DNA of 64,000 bases from Erythrobacter sp. SCSIO 43205 (GCF_019904235.1 NZ_CP063202.1:2790001-2854000); one strand, 5' to 3'; positions 43,897-53,176 are shown, counted from the first letter of the stretch. Notes: a model not told the origin generated them from the sequence alone. Made by a program: numbers and translations.

Positions 43897-44697
43897 TTAA
43901 ATCCCGCGCGCCGGAAGCCCCGCATCGCGAAGCGCCTTGTGCGCCTCTGCGATGGAGTGCGTGCCGAAATGGAAGATTGATGCGGCGAGCACCGCGCTCG
44001 CCCCGCCTTCGCGCACTCCGTCAACAAGGTGGTCGAGATTACCCACGCCGCCACTTGCGATAACGGGAATGGAAACCGCATCGGCAATGGTACGGGTCAG
44101 TTCGAGGTCATAGCCCGCCTGCGTGCCGTCGCCATCCATGCTGGTCACGAGCAATTCGCCTGCGCCAAGCTCGGTGACCTTTTTGGCGTATTCGACAGCG
44201 TCAATTCCGGTGGGCTTGCGCCCGCCATGGGTGAAGATTTCCCAGCGCGCCTCGCTTTGCGGCTCTTCGCCTATCACTGGCACCTCTGGCGTAACGCGCC
44301 GCGCATCGACACTGGCGACTACACATTGGCTGCCGAATTTGGCGGCGATTTCGCTGACAAGCTCAGGCCGAGCGACGGCTGCGGAATTGATCGCGACCTT
44401 ATCCGCACCGGCCAGCAAGAGCGCGCGCGCATCCTCAACGCTGCGCACACCTCCACCGACGGTCAGTGGCATAAAGCACACCTCCGCCGTGCGTTTGACG
44501 ATATCGAGCAGCGTGCCCCGCCCTTCGTGGCTGGCCGAGATATCGAGAAAGCAAAGCTCATCCGCCCCCGCCGCATCATAAGCGCGCGCTTGCTCCACAG
44601 GATCGCCAGCGTCCTTGAGATCGACGAAGTTGACACCCTTCACCACGCGCCCATCGGCCACGTCCAGACACGGAATTACTCGGACCCGAACAGTCAT
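43897..44697 (-). CDS. hisF: Imidazole glycerol phosphate synthase cyclase subunit HisF
   Basis: A 266-residue TIM barrel. With HisH it turns PRFAR and glutamine-derived ammonia into imidazole glycerol phosphate and AICAR. The start [20 protein letters not shown] holds the catalytic Asp of strand 1; [29 protein letters not shown] and [20 protein letters not shown] (second catalytic Asp) follow. The start at 44697 fits the family N-terminus and is nearly coupled to the small gene before it. Confidence 0.96.
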   Translation of the reverse strand: MTVRVRVIPCLDVADGRVVKGVNFVDLKDAGDPVEQARAYDAAGADELCFLDISASHEGRGTLLDIVKRTAEVCFMPLTVGGGVRSVEDARALLLAGADKVAINSAAVARPELVSEIAAKFGSQCVVASVDARRVTPEVPVIGEEPQSEARWEIFTHGGRKPTGIDAVEYAKKVTELGAGELLVTSMDGDGTQAGYDLELTRTIADAVSIPVIASGGVGNLDHLVDGVREGGASAVLAASIFHFGTHSIAEAHKALRDAGLPARGI

Positions 44698-44698
44698 T

Positions 44699-44872
44699 TC
44701 AATCCTCGACGCATATCTTTTCGCCTTCAGAAAATTCGTGACAAACTGAGATGACAGGCTCCGCCAATAAGAACCATATCGCGAGCAAAACGCCAATCCA
44801 CAAGGGCGCCGTAACGAATGCAAGCGCAATCCAGAAGCGCCAGCCGGTCGCAGGTTTGCCCTTGGGATTCAC
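44699..44872 (-). CDS. 57-residue membrane protein between hisA and hisF
   Basis: GTG at 44872 opens a 57-codon frame ending TGA at 44699, one base before the hisF ATG. The peptide starts [20 protein letters not shown], then [20 protein letters not shown] (one or two membrane passes), and ends [13 protein letters not shown]. It fills the gap between hisA (4 bp before) and hisF exactly, with no other purpose for that space, which supports a real gene. No family recognised. GGAG lies 8-11 bp before the start. Confidence 0.6.
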   Translation of the reverse strand: MNPKGKPATGWRFWIALAFVTAPLWIGVLLAIWFLLAEPVISVCHEFSEGEKICVED

Positions 44873-44876
44873 ACCC

Positions 44877-45605
44877 TTAACTCCGCGCTCCCATCTGGAT
44901 CGCCGCCGCGAGGTCGAGCTTGCCCTCGTAAAGCGCGCGGCCGGTGATCACCCCCTCAATACCAAGGTGCGATTGAATTGAGAGGATGTGGATGTCAGAG
45001 ATGCCTTTGACCCCGCCGCTGGCGATGACGGGAATGTCGACGCGCTGCGCGAGTTCTACGGTGGCGTCGATGTTGACGCCTTTAAGGAGGCCATCGCGGC
45101 CAATGTCGGTAAAGAGCAAAGAGGCAACGCCTGCATCCTCAAACCGGCGCGCGAGGTCCACGACGGGCACGTCGGAGACTTCCGCCCAGCCTTCGGTGGC
45201 AACCATGCCGTCTTTGGCATCGACCGCGACAACAATGCCGCCTTCCCATTCGCGGGCCATTTCCTTGACGAATTCGGGATCTTTCAATGCCGCAGAACCC
45301 ATCACCACGCGCGCAACGCCAAGGTTGAACCAACCCTCAACCGCTTTCGCATCGCGGATGCCGCCGCCCAATTGCACATAGCCGGGGAAGCGCTCGATGA
45401 TGGCTTTGACCGCCTCGACATTGCGTCCCTCGCCCGCGAATGAACCGTCAAGGTCAACCACGTGCAGATGCTCCGCACCCGCGTCGGCAAAGATCATCGC
45501 CTGAGCCGCAGGATCGTCGCCATAAATGGTCGCGCGGTCCATATCGCCCTCGGCAAGACGCACGACTTCGCCGCCTTTAAGGTCGATTGCGGGAAAGATG
45601 ATCAT
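44877..45605 (-). CDS. hisA: ProFAR isomerase HisA
   Basis: A 242-residue TIM barrel that isomerises ProFAR to PRFAR. The start MIIFPAIDLKGGEVVRLAEG carries the strand-1 Asp. QLGGGIRDAKAVEGWFNLGV, RVVMGSAAL, LLFTDIGRDGLLKGVNIDAT (second Asp) and VIASGGVKGISDI match the family. ATG overlaps the hisH stop. Confidence 0.96.
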   Translation of the reverse strand: MIIFPAIDLKGGEVVRLAEGDMDRATIYGDDPAAQAMIFADAGAEHLHVVDLDGSFAGEGRNVEAVKAIIERFPGYVQLGGGIRDAKAVEGWFNLGVARVVMGSAALKDPEFVKEMAREWEGGIVVAVDAKDGMVATEGWAEVSDVPVVDLARRFEDAGVASLLFTDIGRDGLLKGVNIDATVELAQRVDIPVIASGGVKGISDIHILSIQSHLGIEGVITGRALYEGKLDLAAAIQMGARS

Positions 45606-46228
45606 GGCTTCCACTCCAAAAAGCGAGCGAGCGTTGCAAGGCCATAAGCCTGACTTTTCTCAGGGTGATATTGAACGCCGCAAATATTGCCTCTGGTGAC
45701 CGCTGCGACAAGCCCTTCCCCGTGATCGGTCAAGGCCGCAACGTGATACGGATCGTCCGCGATAAAGTGGTAGGAGTGGAGGAAATACGCCTCCCCCGCC
45801 TCAACCACCGCGTGGTTTTTCGCATGGGGCATGAGCGCGACATCGTTCCAGCCCATATGCGGCACCTTGATGCTTGGATCGTGCGGCGTGATCAGCTTCA
45901 CTTCCCCCGGTATCCAGCCAAGCCCGTCGTGGGTGCCATGCTCCAGCCCCCGGTCAGCAAGCAATTGCATCCCGACGCAAATACCAAGAAATGGCGCGCC
46001 GCCATTGCGGACCCGCTCTTCAAGAGCTTCGACCATGCCCGGCACCGCGCGAAGGCCATCCGCACACGCCTTGAACGCGCCGACACCGGGAAGGACAATA
46101 CGATCAGCCTTGCGGACTTCATTAGCATCAGCGGTCACACAAACGTCTGCCCCCACAGCCTTCAGCGCATTGTGCACCGAGTGGAGATTGCCTGCGCCGT
46201 AATCAACCAAGGCGACTTTATTGGTCAT
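45602..46228 (-). CDS. hisH: Imidazole glycerol phosphate synthase glutaminase subunit HisH
   Basis: A 208-residue class I glutamine amidotransferase. It has VALVDYGAGNLHSVHNALKA, the nucleophile elbow FLGICVGMQLLADRG with the catalytic Cys, and CGVQYHPEKSQAYG with the catalytic His and Glu. It feeds ammonia to HisF. ATG at 46228 is the family start; the open frame upstream runs through a structured GC-rich repeat and is not coding. Confidence 0.96.
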   Translation of the reverse strand: MTNKVALVDYGAGNLHSVHNALKAVGADVCVTADANEVRKADRIVLPGVGAFKACADGLRAVPGMVEALEERVRNGGAPFLGICVGMQLLADRGLEHGTHDGLGWIPGEVKLITPHDPSIKVPHMGWNDVALMPHAKNHAVVEAGEAYFLHSYHFIADDPYHVAALTDHGEGLVAAVTRGNICGVQYHPEKSQAYGLATLARFLEWKP

Positions 46229-46393
46229 TGCGAAGCACCACGGTTGCAAAGCAACCGCAAGGGCGGAGTCGAAGCCGAAGGCGCAGACGGCCATAGGCCA
46301 CCTGCAAGGCCGCCCGCAGCGGGTCCGCAGCGCAAGCGGAGGACGTCTAGCGAGGACGCGCGCCCGGATGGGCGTGCGGAAACCAAACAAACG
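46229..46393. other. GC-rich, hairpin-dense leader between hisB and hisH
   Basis: A 165-bp gap inside an otherwise tightly packed his operon. It holds several small stems in a row, for example CCGC/GCGG around 46325-46338 and CGCGCCC/GGGCGTG around 46358-46376, plus repeated GGCG/CGCC steps. It has no coding bias that I trust. It may be a dispersed repeat or an RNA structure that tunes expression after hisB. Confidence 0.45.
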
Positions 46394-47023
46394 CTAACCA
46401 CCAAGCTGCCCCTTGGTACTCGGGATGGCGCTGCCTTTCCTCGGATCGCGTTCCACTGCAATTCTCATCGCGCGGGCAAAGCCTTTGTAGAGACTTTCGC
46501 AAATGTGGTGATTGTTCGTCCCGTAAAGCACTTCCAAGTGCAGCGTCAGTCCTGCTGATTGCGCAACGCTTTCAAACCAGTGCTGGATCAGCTCGGTGTC
46601 CCATTCGCCCAGCTTCTCTTGAGTAAACTTGGCTTTCCAAACGCAATAAGGCCGCCCTGAAATGTCGAGCGCAACCCGGCTTAGCGTCTCATCCATCGGT
46701 GAATACGCACTGCCATAACGGCCAATCCCGGCCTTATCGCCCAGCGCCTCAGTAAGCGCCTGACCCAGCGCAATTGCGCTGTCTTCGGTCGTGTGATGCT
46801 GATCGACGTGCAAATCGCCCTCAACTTTCATCGTCACATCGATGAGGCTGTGCTTGGAAAACTGCTCGACCATATGATCGAGAAAACCAATTCCGGTGGA
46901 CACATCATAAGTGCCCGTCCCATCGAGGTTAACCTCAATCAAAATCGAGGTTTCTGCGGTTTTTCGCTCAATTCGGCCCTTACGAGGTTCGATTTGAGGC
47001 GAGGTAGATGCTGCATTGCTCAT
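46394..47023 (-). CDS. hisB: Imidazoleglycerol-phosphate dehydratase HisB
   Basis: A 209-residue manganese enzyme that dehydrates imidazole glycerol phosphate in histidine synthesis. Metal-ligand motifs are [36 protein letters not shown] and the later [24 protein letters not shown] read the latter as HWFESVAQS and [16 protein letters not shown]. It is monofunctional, without the phosphatase domain of enterobacteria. It opens the his cluster here; the next genes are hisH, hisA and hisF. Confidence 0.96.
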   Translation of the reverse strand: MSNAASTSPQIEPRKGRIERKTAETSILIEVNLDGTGTYDVSTGIGFLDHMVEQFSKHSLIDVTMKVEGDLHVDQHHTTEDSAIALGQALTEALGDKAGIGRYGSAYSPMDETLSRVALDISGRPYCVWKAKFTQEKLGEWDTELIQHWFESVAQSAGLTLHLEVLYGTNNHHICESLYKGFARAMRIAVERDPRKGSAIPSTKGQLGG

Positions 47024-47166
47024 GGGATGGAAGCCTATAGACGCCGCCGCCTCTCTTGCAAGCACCCGCGCGAGGTCAAATTGCCCCGCCTGCACCCTTT
47101 GCGCTCACAAATCTCGCACGAAAGCCTTGACCAAAGTCGCGCGTCTCGGCACCACTCGTCAATGTG

Positions 47167-47673
47167 ATGACCGAAGACACACCCGATAGCCTCATTCCCT
47201 ACGATGAAATCGTGCAAGAAGCGCTGCGCGCCGTGGTTGGCCGCGTGCTCGGCGAGATTGAGCGTGGTGGCGGTGAACTGCCCGGCAATCACCATTTCTA
47301 CATCACGTTCAAGACCGGCGCTGCCGATGTCTCGATCCCGGATCACCTGCACGAACGGTTCCCGGATGAGATGACGATCGTGCTGCAAAACAAGTTTTCC
47401 GACCTAGAAGTGCGCGAAGACGGGTTCAGCGTGCGCCTGTCGTTCAACCAGATCCCGGCAACGCTCAGCATTCCTTTTGCCGCGATCACCGCCTTTGTTG
47501 ATCCCGCGGTGGATTTCGGCCTGCAATTCCAGGCCTCCGTGCCAGAGCATGAGCATGAAGAGCACGATGAGGCCGAAAACGACGCGGACAAGTTCAGCGA
47601 CGCGGCGAGTACAGTCGAAAGCGGCGAGGATGGCTCCAATGTCGTGACGGTGGATTTTGGCCGCAAGAAATAG
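47167..47673 (+). CDS. sspB: SspB-type ClpXP adaptor
   Basis: A 168-residue protein of the alphaproteobacterial SspB family (IPYDEIVQEALRAVVGRVLG, HHFYITFKTGAADVSIPDHL, FSVRLSFNQIPATLSIPFAA). It delivers ssrA-tagged and other substrates to ClpXP. The C-terminal tail is acidic and flexible (HEHEEHDEAENDAD) and ends VTVDFGRKK, which is the kind of short motif that docks on ClpX. A GTG one codon upstream is an alternative start. Divergent from hisB. Confidence 0.92.
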   Translation: MTEDTPDSLIPYDEIVQEALRAVVGRVLGEIERGGGELPGNHHFYITFKTGAADVSIPDHLHERFPDEMTIVLQNKFSDLEVREDGFSVRLSFNQIPATLSIPFAAITAFVDPAVDFGLQFQASVPEHEHEEHDEAENDADKFSDAASTVESGEDGSNVVTVDFGRKK

Positions 47674-47713
47674 GCGTATGGAACCTTTACGCTGCTTTGC
47701 GAATATATAGGCC

Positions 47714-48085
47714 ATGGCAAGCAAGCACTCCAAACCCGTAAAGCGCGCGCTAAAACCGCTCGCGACCTCGGCAACCAATATCGCTTTGGTTGAAATCGTG
47801 CTTCGCGCGCTCAGCTATCGTTTCAGAGACAAGGTCGAAAGCGAGATGGTCGAGGCTGCGAATGAAAAGCGCAGCAATGAAGAAGAAAAGCTCGTCGATG
47901 GGCATTCCTTGATCACCTCAATTGGTCTTTATGGCGCCGCCAAGCTGGCGGCAAAATCGCCCGCTGGCCTTGGGATTGTCGCCGGCGGACTGGTGCTTAA
48001 AACGCTATATGATCGCGGGAAATCCGTGCGCGCCCGGCGCGCGGCTCGGCAGATTGAAGGCCCCACGAAGGTCGAGGGTAAGTAA
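47714..48085 (+). CDS. Hypothetical protein with hydrophobic helix
   Basis: A 123-residue protein. A basic N-terminus (MASKHSKPVKRALKPL) is followed by a helical segment, a charged stretch (SEMVEAANEKRSNEEEKLVD), a weakly hydrophobic Gly/Ala-rich segment (GLYGAAKLAAKSPAGLGIVA) and a basic tail. I do not recognise a family. It lies 40 bp after sspB on the same strand and before gmk. Confidence 0.6.
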   Translation: MASKHSKPVKRALKPLATSATNIALVEIVLRALSYRFRDKVESEMVEAANEKRSNEEEKLVDGHSLITSIGLYGAAKLAAKSPAGLGIVAGGLVLKTLYDRGKSVRARRAARQIEGPTKVEGK

Positions 48086-48141
48086 CGTTAACCTCACTCA
48101 GGCACTTGATTTCAACGCCGCTTCGTGTGCAACGCCTGATC

Positions 48142-48798
48142 ATGAGCGCACAAGACATGACCACCGACACCACTGACAAACTCGCCCGGCGTGGCCTTTT
48201 GTTCATTCTCTCCTCGCCATCGGGCGCGGGAAAGACGACTTTGTCGCGCAAACTGCTTGCCCAGGATGAGGACATTCAATTGTCCGTCTCCGCCACCACG
48301 CGAAAACCGCGTCCTGGAGAGGTCGATGGCAAGGACTATTACTTCGTCTCCGATGCCGAATTTGATCGCATGATCGAAGAAGACGACTTTTACGAATGGG
48401 CCCCGGTTTTCGACAACCGCTATGGCACGCCCAAAGGTGCGATCCGCAAGGGCTTGAAAGAGGGGCAGGATTACCTGTTCGACATCGACTGGCAGGGCAC
48501 GCAGCAGTTGAAGCAAAAGGATGATCAGGACGTCGTCACCGTCTTTGTCCTGCCCCCCAGCCTCGAAGAATTGCGTCGGCGCTTGGAATCCCGCGCTCAG
48601 GACAGCGCCGAGGTTATCGACGGCCGCATGGAACGCGCCCGCGATGAAATCAGCCACTGGGCCGAGTATGACTATGTCGTGGTCAATGACGACATGGAAG
48701 CCTGCTTCGACCAAGTCTGCGAGATCCTGCACGCCGAACGGATGCGCAGAAAGCGTCAGACCGGGCTTATTCCGTTTGTGCGCGAATTGATGGGGTAG
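48142..48798 (+). CDS. gmk: Guanylate kinase
   Basis: A 218-residue cytoplasmic enzyme that phosphorylates GMP to GDP. The P-loop is LFILSSPSGAGKTTLSRKLL; the GMP-binding block SVSATTRKPRPGEVDGKDYY and FYEWAPVFDNRYGTPKGAIR and the lid region RRRLESRAQDSAEVIDGRM are intact. ATG at 48142 (MSAQDMTTD) is chosen; 48157 is also possible. Confidence 0.95.
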   Translation: MSAQDMTTDTTDKLARRGLLFILSSPSGAGKTTLSRKLLAQDEDIQLSVSATTRKPRPGEVDGKDYYFVSDAEFDRMIEEDDFYEWAPVFDNRYGTPKGAIRKGLKEGQDYLFDIDWQGTQQLKQKDDQDVVTVFVLPPSLEELRRRLESRAQDSAEVIDGRMERARDEISHWAEYDYVVVNDDMEACFDQVCEILHAERMRRKRQTGLIPFVRELMG

Positions 48799-48811
48799 GA
48801 TTGGCGGTCCG

Positions 48812-49669
48812 GTGATAAAGTGGAGCCTTCGCCTCGCTGTTATTAGCTTTGCGTTTTTCGTATGCGCGGTTTTAGGGTTCAGCCATCTTGCAATCCGAGC
48901 CACGCTTTCGCAGGTTGGGCAGCTTGCTGGCGCAGAACAGCGCTTCACTCTCACCGCAGAGGACGGCACCGAAATCGCGGCAAGCTTTGTTTCGGCTGAG
49001 CAGGAAGACGCGCCAGTCATTCTTCTCCTCCACGGCAATGGTGCCTCTCGTGGACAATTTGGTGGGCACCTGAATTGGCTACCAGCAAACGGGTTTCATG
49101 CCCTCGCAATAGATTTTCGCGGGCACGGGCTATCGGCTGAGCAATCCAAGAGCTTCGGCTATAACGAGGCGCAAGATGCGCACGCCGCAATGCGATGGGC
49201 GCGTACTGAATTTCCAAATTCTAAAGTCGGTGTGCTTGGGATTTCACTTGGAGGTGCAGCGGCTCTGGTAGGCAAACAAGGTCCACTAGAAGCCGATGCG
49301 ATGATCCTCCAAGCGGTCTATCCTGATTTTGATAGAGCGGTTCGCAACCGTGTGCGATTGTTTGGCGGTGATCTTGCTGCAAGCGCCCTAACTCCGTTCC
49401 TGACCTATCAGGCGTATCCCCGATACGGGGTAAGCCATGAGTTAATCTCACCGGTACTGCGCGCGCGCGAATTCGAACGGCCGATACTGGTTATTGCTAG
49501 CAGGAACGATGAATACATCCCTGTGAGCGAAAGTGAGGAACTCGCGGAAGCATTCCCCGGACGCCATTGGCTCTGGCTAGTCGATGGTTTTAGTCATGGC
49601 CAGATCAGCAGCCTTGATGATGAGGTTTATCGCGCGCGCGTCATCACGTTCTTCCGCGAGGAACTGTAA
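48812..49669 (+). CDS. Alpha/beta hydrolase, membrane-anchored or secreted
   Basis: A 285-residue protein with an N-terminal hydrophobic segment (LRLAVISFAFFVCAVLGFSH). The alpha/beta hydrolase core has the oxyanion strand VILLLHGNGASRGQFGGHL, the nucleophile elbow KVGVLGISLGGAAAL, an Asp in ASRNDEYIPVSESEE and a His in VDGFSHGQIS, so the triad looks complete. It is likely an esterase or peptidase of unknown substrate (BAEM/Bem46-like). GTG start, 13 bp after gmk. A shared terminator follows. Confidence 0.8.
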   Translation: MIKWSLRLAVISFAFFVCAVLGFSHLAIRATLSQVGQLAGAEQRFTLTAEDGTEIAASFVSAEQEDAPVILLLHGNGASRGQFGGHLNWLPANGFHALAIDFRGHGLSAEQSKSFGYNEAQDAHAAMRWARTEFPNSKVGVLGISLGGAAALVGKQGPLEADAMILQAVYPDFDRAVRNRVRLFGGDLAASALTPFLTYQAYPRYGVSHELISPVLRAREFERPILVIASRNDEYIPVSESEELAEAFPGRHWLWLVDGFSHGQISSLDDEVYRARVITFFREEL

Positions 49670-49847
49670 TGGACGAACGGATTGTCTTTTAAAACTCGGC
49701 ACTCTTTTTCTTGGAAAACCATCTATTTGGTTCAACGCTGACTAACGGTGTTGCCCCGACGCCCAGCGGAATTTGCATACTCATTGGCACCGGGTCATAT
49801 GGCGCATGATCAACGTCATGCCTAACGCTCCAACCCTTCCCTACAGC

Positions 49848-49880
49848 AAAAAAAGCCCGGAAATCCGGGCTTTTTCTTTG
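49848..49880. terminator. Bidirectional intrinsic terminator
   Basis: AAAAAGCCCGG, an AAAT loop and CCGGGCTTTTT form a strong stem with T runs on both strands. It serves the hydrolase gene on the plus strand and the convergent SDR gene on the minus strand. The rest of 49670-49928 shows no gene. Confidence 0.92.
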
Positions 49881-49928
49881 TCTTGATGTCGAATTTGACT
49901 GACAGCGCTGTCAGGCCATCAGCTCAGA

Positions 49929-50735
49929 TCACTGGCCCGATGGGTCGACAAAATTGCCCGCACCCACATTGGCGTTCACCACGCCGCCGTCGATGGCGAT
50001 GGTGGTGCCTACCACATAATCGCCTGCACGGCTGAGCAGGTAGATCGCGCCGCCTGCCATATCCATTGTGTCGCCAACCCGCTTTGACGGGATGCCGCGT
50101 TCGACCATGTCCTGATTGTCACGCGCCGCTTTGTTCATCTCGCTTGGGAAAGCGCCCGGGCCAATGCCGTTGACGATGATATTGTCGTTCACAAGCTCAG
50201 CGGCCATCCGGCGCGTCAGGTGGATAAGGCCAGCCTTCGACGCTTGATAAGGATAGGTCGGCCATGGGTTCGATTTCATCCCGTCGATCGAAGCGATCAT
50301 CAGAACTTTCGCAGGGCGCTCTGGCGTACCAGCAGCTTTCAAAAGACCGTGCAGTTTTTGGGTGAGGAAGAACGGCGTTTTGACGTTCAGATCCATCGTG
50401 CGGTGCCAGCCCGCCTCACTGAATGTTTCGAAAGGTTCGCCCCATGCAGCGCCCGCATTGTTCACCAGAATGTCGAGCTTGTCTTCACGCGCCGCGATTT
50501 CATCCGCCAGCGCCTGAATACCGTCCATCTGGCTGAGGTCAGCGACAAGACCGATGACTTTATCGCCCAGCTCGGCGGTGGTCGCATCGACCTGTTCTTT
50601 CTTGCGTGCGCAGATGTAAACCTTCGCCGCGCCCGCTGCGAGGAGCCCTTCGACGATCATCTTGCCGATCCCGCGCGAACCGCCGGTTACGAGAGCAACG
50701 CGCCCTTCGAGGCTGAATAGTGAATTGATATCCAT
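49929..50735 (-). CDS. SDR-family oxidoreductase
   Basis: A 268-residue classical short-chain dehydrogenase. The cofactor motif VALVTGGSRGIGKMIVEGLL has a Gly-rich loop and an Arg downstream (YICARKK) that favours NADP(H). NNAGAAWG, the catalytic Ser in MIASIDGM and Tyr/Lys in TYPYQASKAGLIHL are intact; GTTIAIDGGVVNANVG closes the fold. It is co-directional with two acyl-CoA dehydrogenase genes (15 bp after the first), so it probably acts on a hydroxyacyl-CoA or ketone in the same pathway. Confidence 0.88.
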   Translation of the reverse strand: MDINSLFSLEGRVALVTGGSRGIGKMIVEGLLAAGAAKVYICARKKEQVDATTAELGDKVIGLVADLSQMDGIQALADEIAAREDKLDILVNNAGAAWGEPFETFSEAGWHRTMDLNVKTPFFLTQKLHGLLKAAGTPERPAKVLMIASIDGMKSNPWPTYPYQASKAGLIHLTRRMAAELVNDNIIVNGIGPGAFPSEMNKAARDNQDMVERGIPSKRVGDTMDMAGGAIYLLSRAGDYVVGTTIAIDGGVVNANVGAGNFVDPSGQ

Positions 50736-50750
50736 GTGAAATTCTCTCTC

Positions 50751-51890
50751 TTAGTATCCGCTAAGCTGCGCCACGCGATTGGCGTGGAAATAGGCATCGC
50801 CAAGGAATTCGGCGAGCGCGCGGTCGCGTTTCATGTAAAGGCCGATGTCATATTCGTCGGTCATGCCGATCCCGCCGTGCATCTGGACACCTTCCTTAAC
50901 CGCAAGACCAGCCGCCTTGGCGACTTTGGCCTTGGCCACCGAAGTCATCAGGTCAGCCGATGGCGCGCCTTCATCAAGCAATTGCTGCGCCTTGATCGTC
51001 GCTGCGCGGGCAACTTCGACCTCGGAATAAAGATGCGCGGCGCGGTGCTGGAGCGCTTGGAACTCACCGATCAATTTGCCGAACTGCTTGCGCTGTTTGA
51101 GGTAATCGACGGTCATGTCCATCGCGCCTTGCGCAACGCCTACGCCTTCGGCAGCAGCGCCAACACGGCCTGCGGCAAGCATGGCGTTCAGGACTTCGCG
51201 CCCGCCATCGACCTCGCCAATGACGGCATCGCCATCAAGCTCAACGCCGTCAAATTTGATGTGGCTCGCCATGGAGCTATCGACGAGGCGAACCGGATTC
51301 TGGCTCATCCCATCTGCGTCCTGGGGGACAGCGAAGAGGGTGATCCCATCCTCATCCTCATCCGAGCCGCTGGTGCGCGCGGCGACCACGATCATATCCG
51401 AGCTTGCGCCTTGAATCACAAAGCTTTTCGAGCCTGAAAGCTTGAAACCATTGCCTGACTTCTCGGCGCGGGTTCCTATGCGGCTTGGCCGGTGCTTGGC
51501 GGTTTCATCGATAGCAACGGCAAAAACGCTCTCGCCTTCGATAAGGCCTGGCAGATAGCGCCCCTTGAGGTCGGACGATGCGTGGCCAAGAGCGGTCGCC
51601 GCCAGAACGCTGGAGGTCAAAAAAGGCGATGGGGTCAGGTTGCGGCCGATTTCTTCCAGCACGATACCGGCTTCGACATGGCCCATGCCAAGTCCGCCAT
51701 CATCTTCGGAAACCAGCATTCCGGTAAAGCCCATTTCGGCCATTTGCTTCCAAAGACCGTGGCCAAAACCATCCTTGCAATTGCGGTCGCGCCAATGACG
51801 CAACTGCTTAGAAATATTGCCCTCTTCGGCCATGAAGCCGCGGGCGCTATCGGCGAGCATCGCCTGATCTTCTGTGTGATACAGAGGCAT
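50751..51890 (-). CDS. Acyl-CoA dehydrogenase, smaller member of a pair
   Basis: A 379-residue FAD flavoenzyme-like ACAD (QAMLADSARGFMAEEG, MGFTGMLVSEDDGGLGMGHV, RKQFGKLIGEFQALQHRAAH, QMHGGIGMTDEYDIGLYMKR). The mid-domain TEP-type substrate and flavin segment is less conserved (FAVAIDETAKHRPSR). It lies 92 bp after another ACAD. Adjacent pairs like this often form an alpha2-beta2 enzyme in which only one subunit keeps the catalytic residues. Substrate unknown; the cluster suggests fatty or branched acyl-CoA. Confidence 0.88.
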   Translation of the reverse strand: MPLYHTEDQAMLADSARGFMAEEGNISKQLRHWRDRNCKDGFGHGLWKQMAEMGFTGMLVSEDDGGLGMGHVEAGIVLEEIGRNLTPSPFLTSSVLAATALGHASSDLKGRYLPGLIEGESVFAVAIDETAKHRPSRIGTRAEKSGNGFKLSGSKSFVIQGASSDMIVVAARTSGSDEDEDGITLFAVPQDADGMSQNPVRLVDSSMASHIKFDGVELDGDAVIGEVDGGREVLNAMLAAGRVGAAAEGVGVAQGAMDMTVDYLKQRKQFGKLIGEFQALQHRAAHLYSEVEVARAATIKAQQLLDEGAPSADLMTSVAKAKVAKAAGLAVKEGVQMHGGIGMTDEYDIGLYMKRDRALAEFLGDAYFHANRVAQLSGY

Positions 51891-51982
51891 TGTCTATTCT
51901 CCCAAACCCCAAACCTCTGACCTGAAGGCCGAGAGAAACGGGGCGTCCATTTGTTTAAGCTTGTGAGGGTTAGCCGCGCCTA

Positions 51983-53176
51983 TTATCCACCGGGCAGCTC
52001 AAGAATGCGCTTGGAAATGACGTTGAGCATCACTTCAGATGTGCCGCCTTCGATTGAGTTCGCTTTGGTGCGCAGCCAATCGCGCGGTGCCTTGCCGCCG
52101 CGTGTTTCTTCGCTTTCCCATTCGAGACTGCGCGAGCCGCCTGCGCTCATCATAAGCTCATGGCGGCGCTTGTTAATTTCGGTGCCGACATATTTCATCA
52201 TATTGGGCTGTGCCGGGTGGCCTTTACCCGCTTTCATCTCGTCCATGAATTTTTCAGCCATGGCGGTAAAGGCGAGCGCATCCACATCGAACAGCGCCAT
52301 TTCGCTGCGCAGAACGGGGTCGATTTCATCGCCGTTCTTCGCCGCGTGGCGGGTCATTGCCGTACCGATGGCGGTCAGGCGATCACCACCGCCCATGCCC
52401 GAAATCATCTCACGTTCGTGACCAAGCAGGTATTTCGCCACGTCCCAACCGCGATTGATTTCGCCAACGTAGCCGGGGCAGTCCTCGCCATAGCTCTTGG
52501 GCACTTTGACATTGTCCATGAAGGTTTCGCAAAACGGGCTGTTCCCGCTGATCAGCAGGATCGGCTTTGTCGAAACACCCTCACCCGCCATGTCGAACAG
52601 CATGAAGGTGATGCCCTTGTATTTGTCATCCTTGTTGGTGCGCACAAGGCAGAAAATCCAATCGGCCTTGTCCGCGTAGGATGTCCAGATTTTCTGACCG
52701 TTGACGATCCAGTGATCGCCCTTGTCCTCGCCATAGGTCTGCATCGACACAAGGTCGGAGCCGCTACCGGGCTCGGAATAGCCCTGACACCAACGGATTT
52801 CACCGCGCGCGATTTCATTGAGGAAACGCTTTTTCTGGCCCTCGGTGCCGAATTTCAGAAGAGCCGGGCCAAGCATCCAGATGCCGAAGCTCGAAAGGGG
52901 TGGACGCGCGCCGATTGCCGCCATTTCCTGACGCAGAATTTTGGCCTCAGCCGGGGAAAGACCCGCGCCGCCATATTCCTTAGGCCAGGATGGGACGGTG
53001 TAGCCCTTGTCGCGGGCGGCCTCGAACCATGCTTTTTGCGCATCGTTTTTGAACGTGGCGTTGCGGCCACCCCAATAAACATCGTCGTCCTCTCGAACGG
53101 GTTGGCGCATTTCTTCCGGGCAATTTGCCTCAAGCCATTCGCGGGTTTCCGCGCGAAACTTCTCCAGATCGGACAT
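51983..53176 (-). CDS. Acyl-CoA dehydrogenase, larger member of a pair
   Basis: A 397-residue ACAD with conserved flavin motifs: WCQGYSEPGSGSDLVSMQTY and WIVNGQKIWTSYADKADWIF. The C-terminus is SIEGGTSEVMLNVISKRIL, which binds FAD and gives the oligomer contact. The N-terminal YTVPSWPKEYGGAGLSPAEA is typical of the long FadE-type. It is the first gene of a three-gene minus-strand set (ACAD, ACAD, SDR). Divergent from another SDR gene, with about 190 bp between. Confidence 0.9.
   Translation of the reverse strand: MSDLEKFRAETREWLEANCPEEMRQPVREDDDVYWGGRNATFKNDAQKAWFEAARDKGYTVPSWPKEYGGAGLSPAEAKILRQEMAAIGARPPLSSFGIWMLGPALLKFGTEGQKKRFLNEIARGEIRWCQGYSEPGSGSDLVSMQTYGEDKGDHWIVNGQKIWTSYADKADWIFCLVRTNKDDKYKGITFMLFDMAGEGVSTKPILLISGNSPFCETFMDNVKVPKSYGEDCPGYVGEINRGWDVAKYLLGHEREMISGMGGGDRLTAIGTAMTRHAAKNGDEIDPVLRSEMALFDVDALAFTAMAEKFMDEMKAGKGHPAQPNMMKYVGTEINKRRHELMMSAGGSRSLEWESEETRGGKAPRDWLRTKANSIEGGTSEVMLNVISKRILELPGG

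Noticed and set aside
46225..46461. Peptide-coding frame in the GC-rich hisB-hisH gap
   Set aside because: The sequence is made of small inverted repeats and the frame has low-complexity composition and no start signal.
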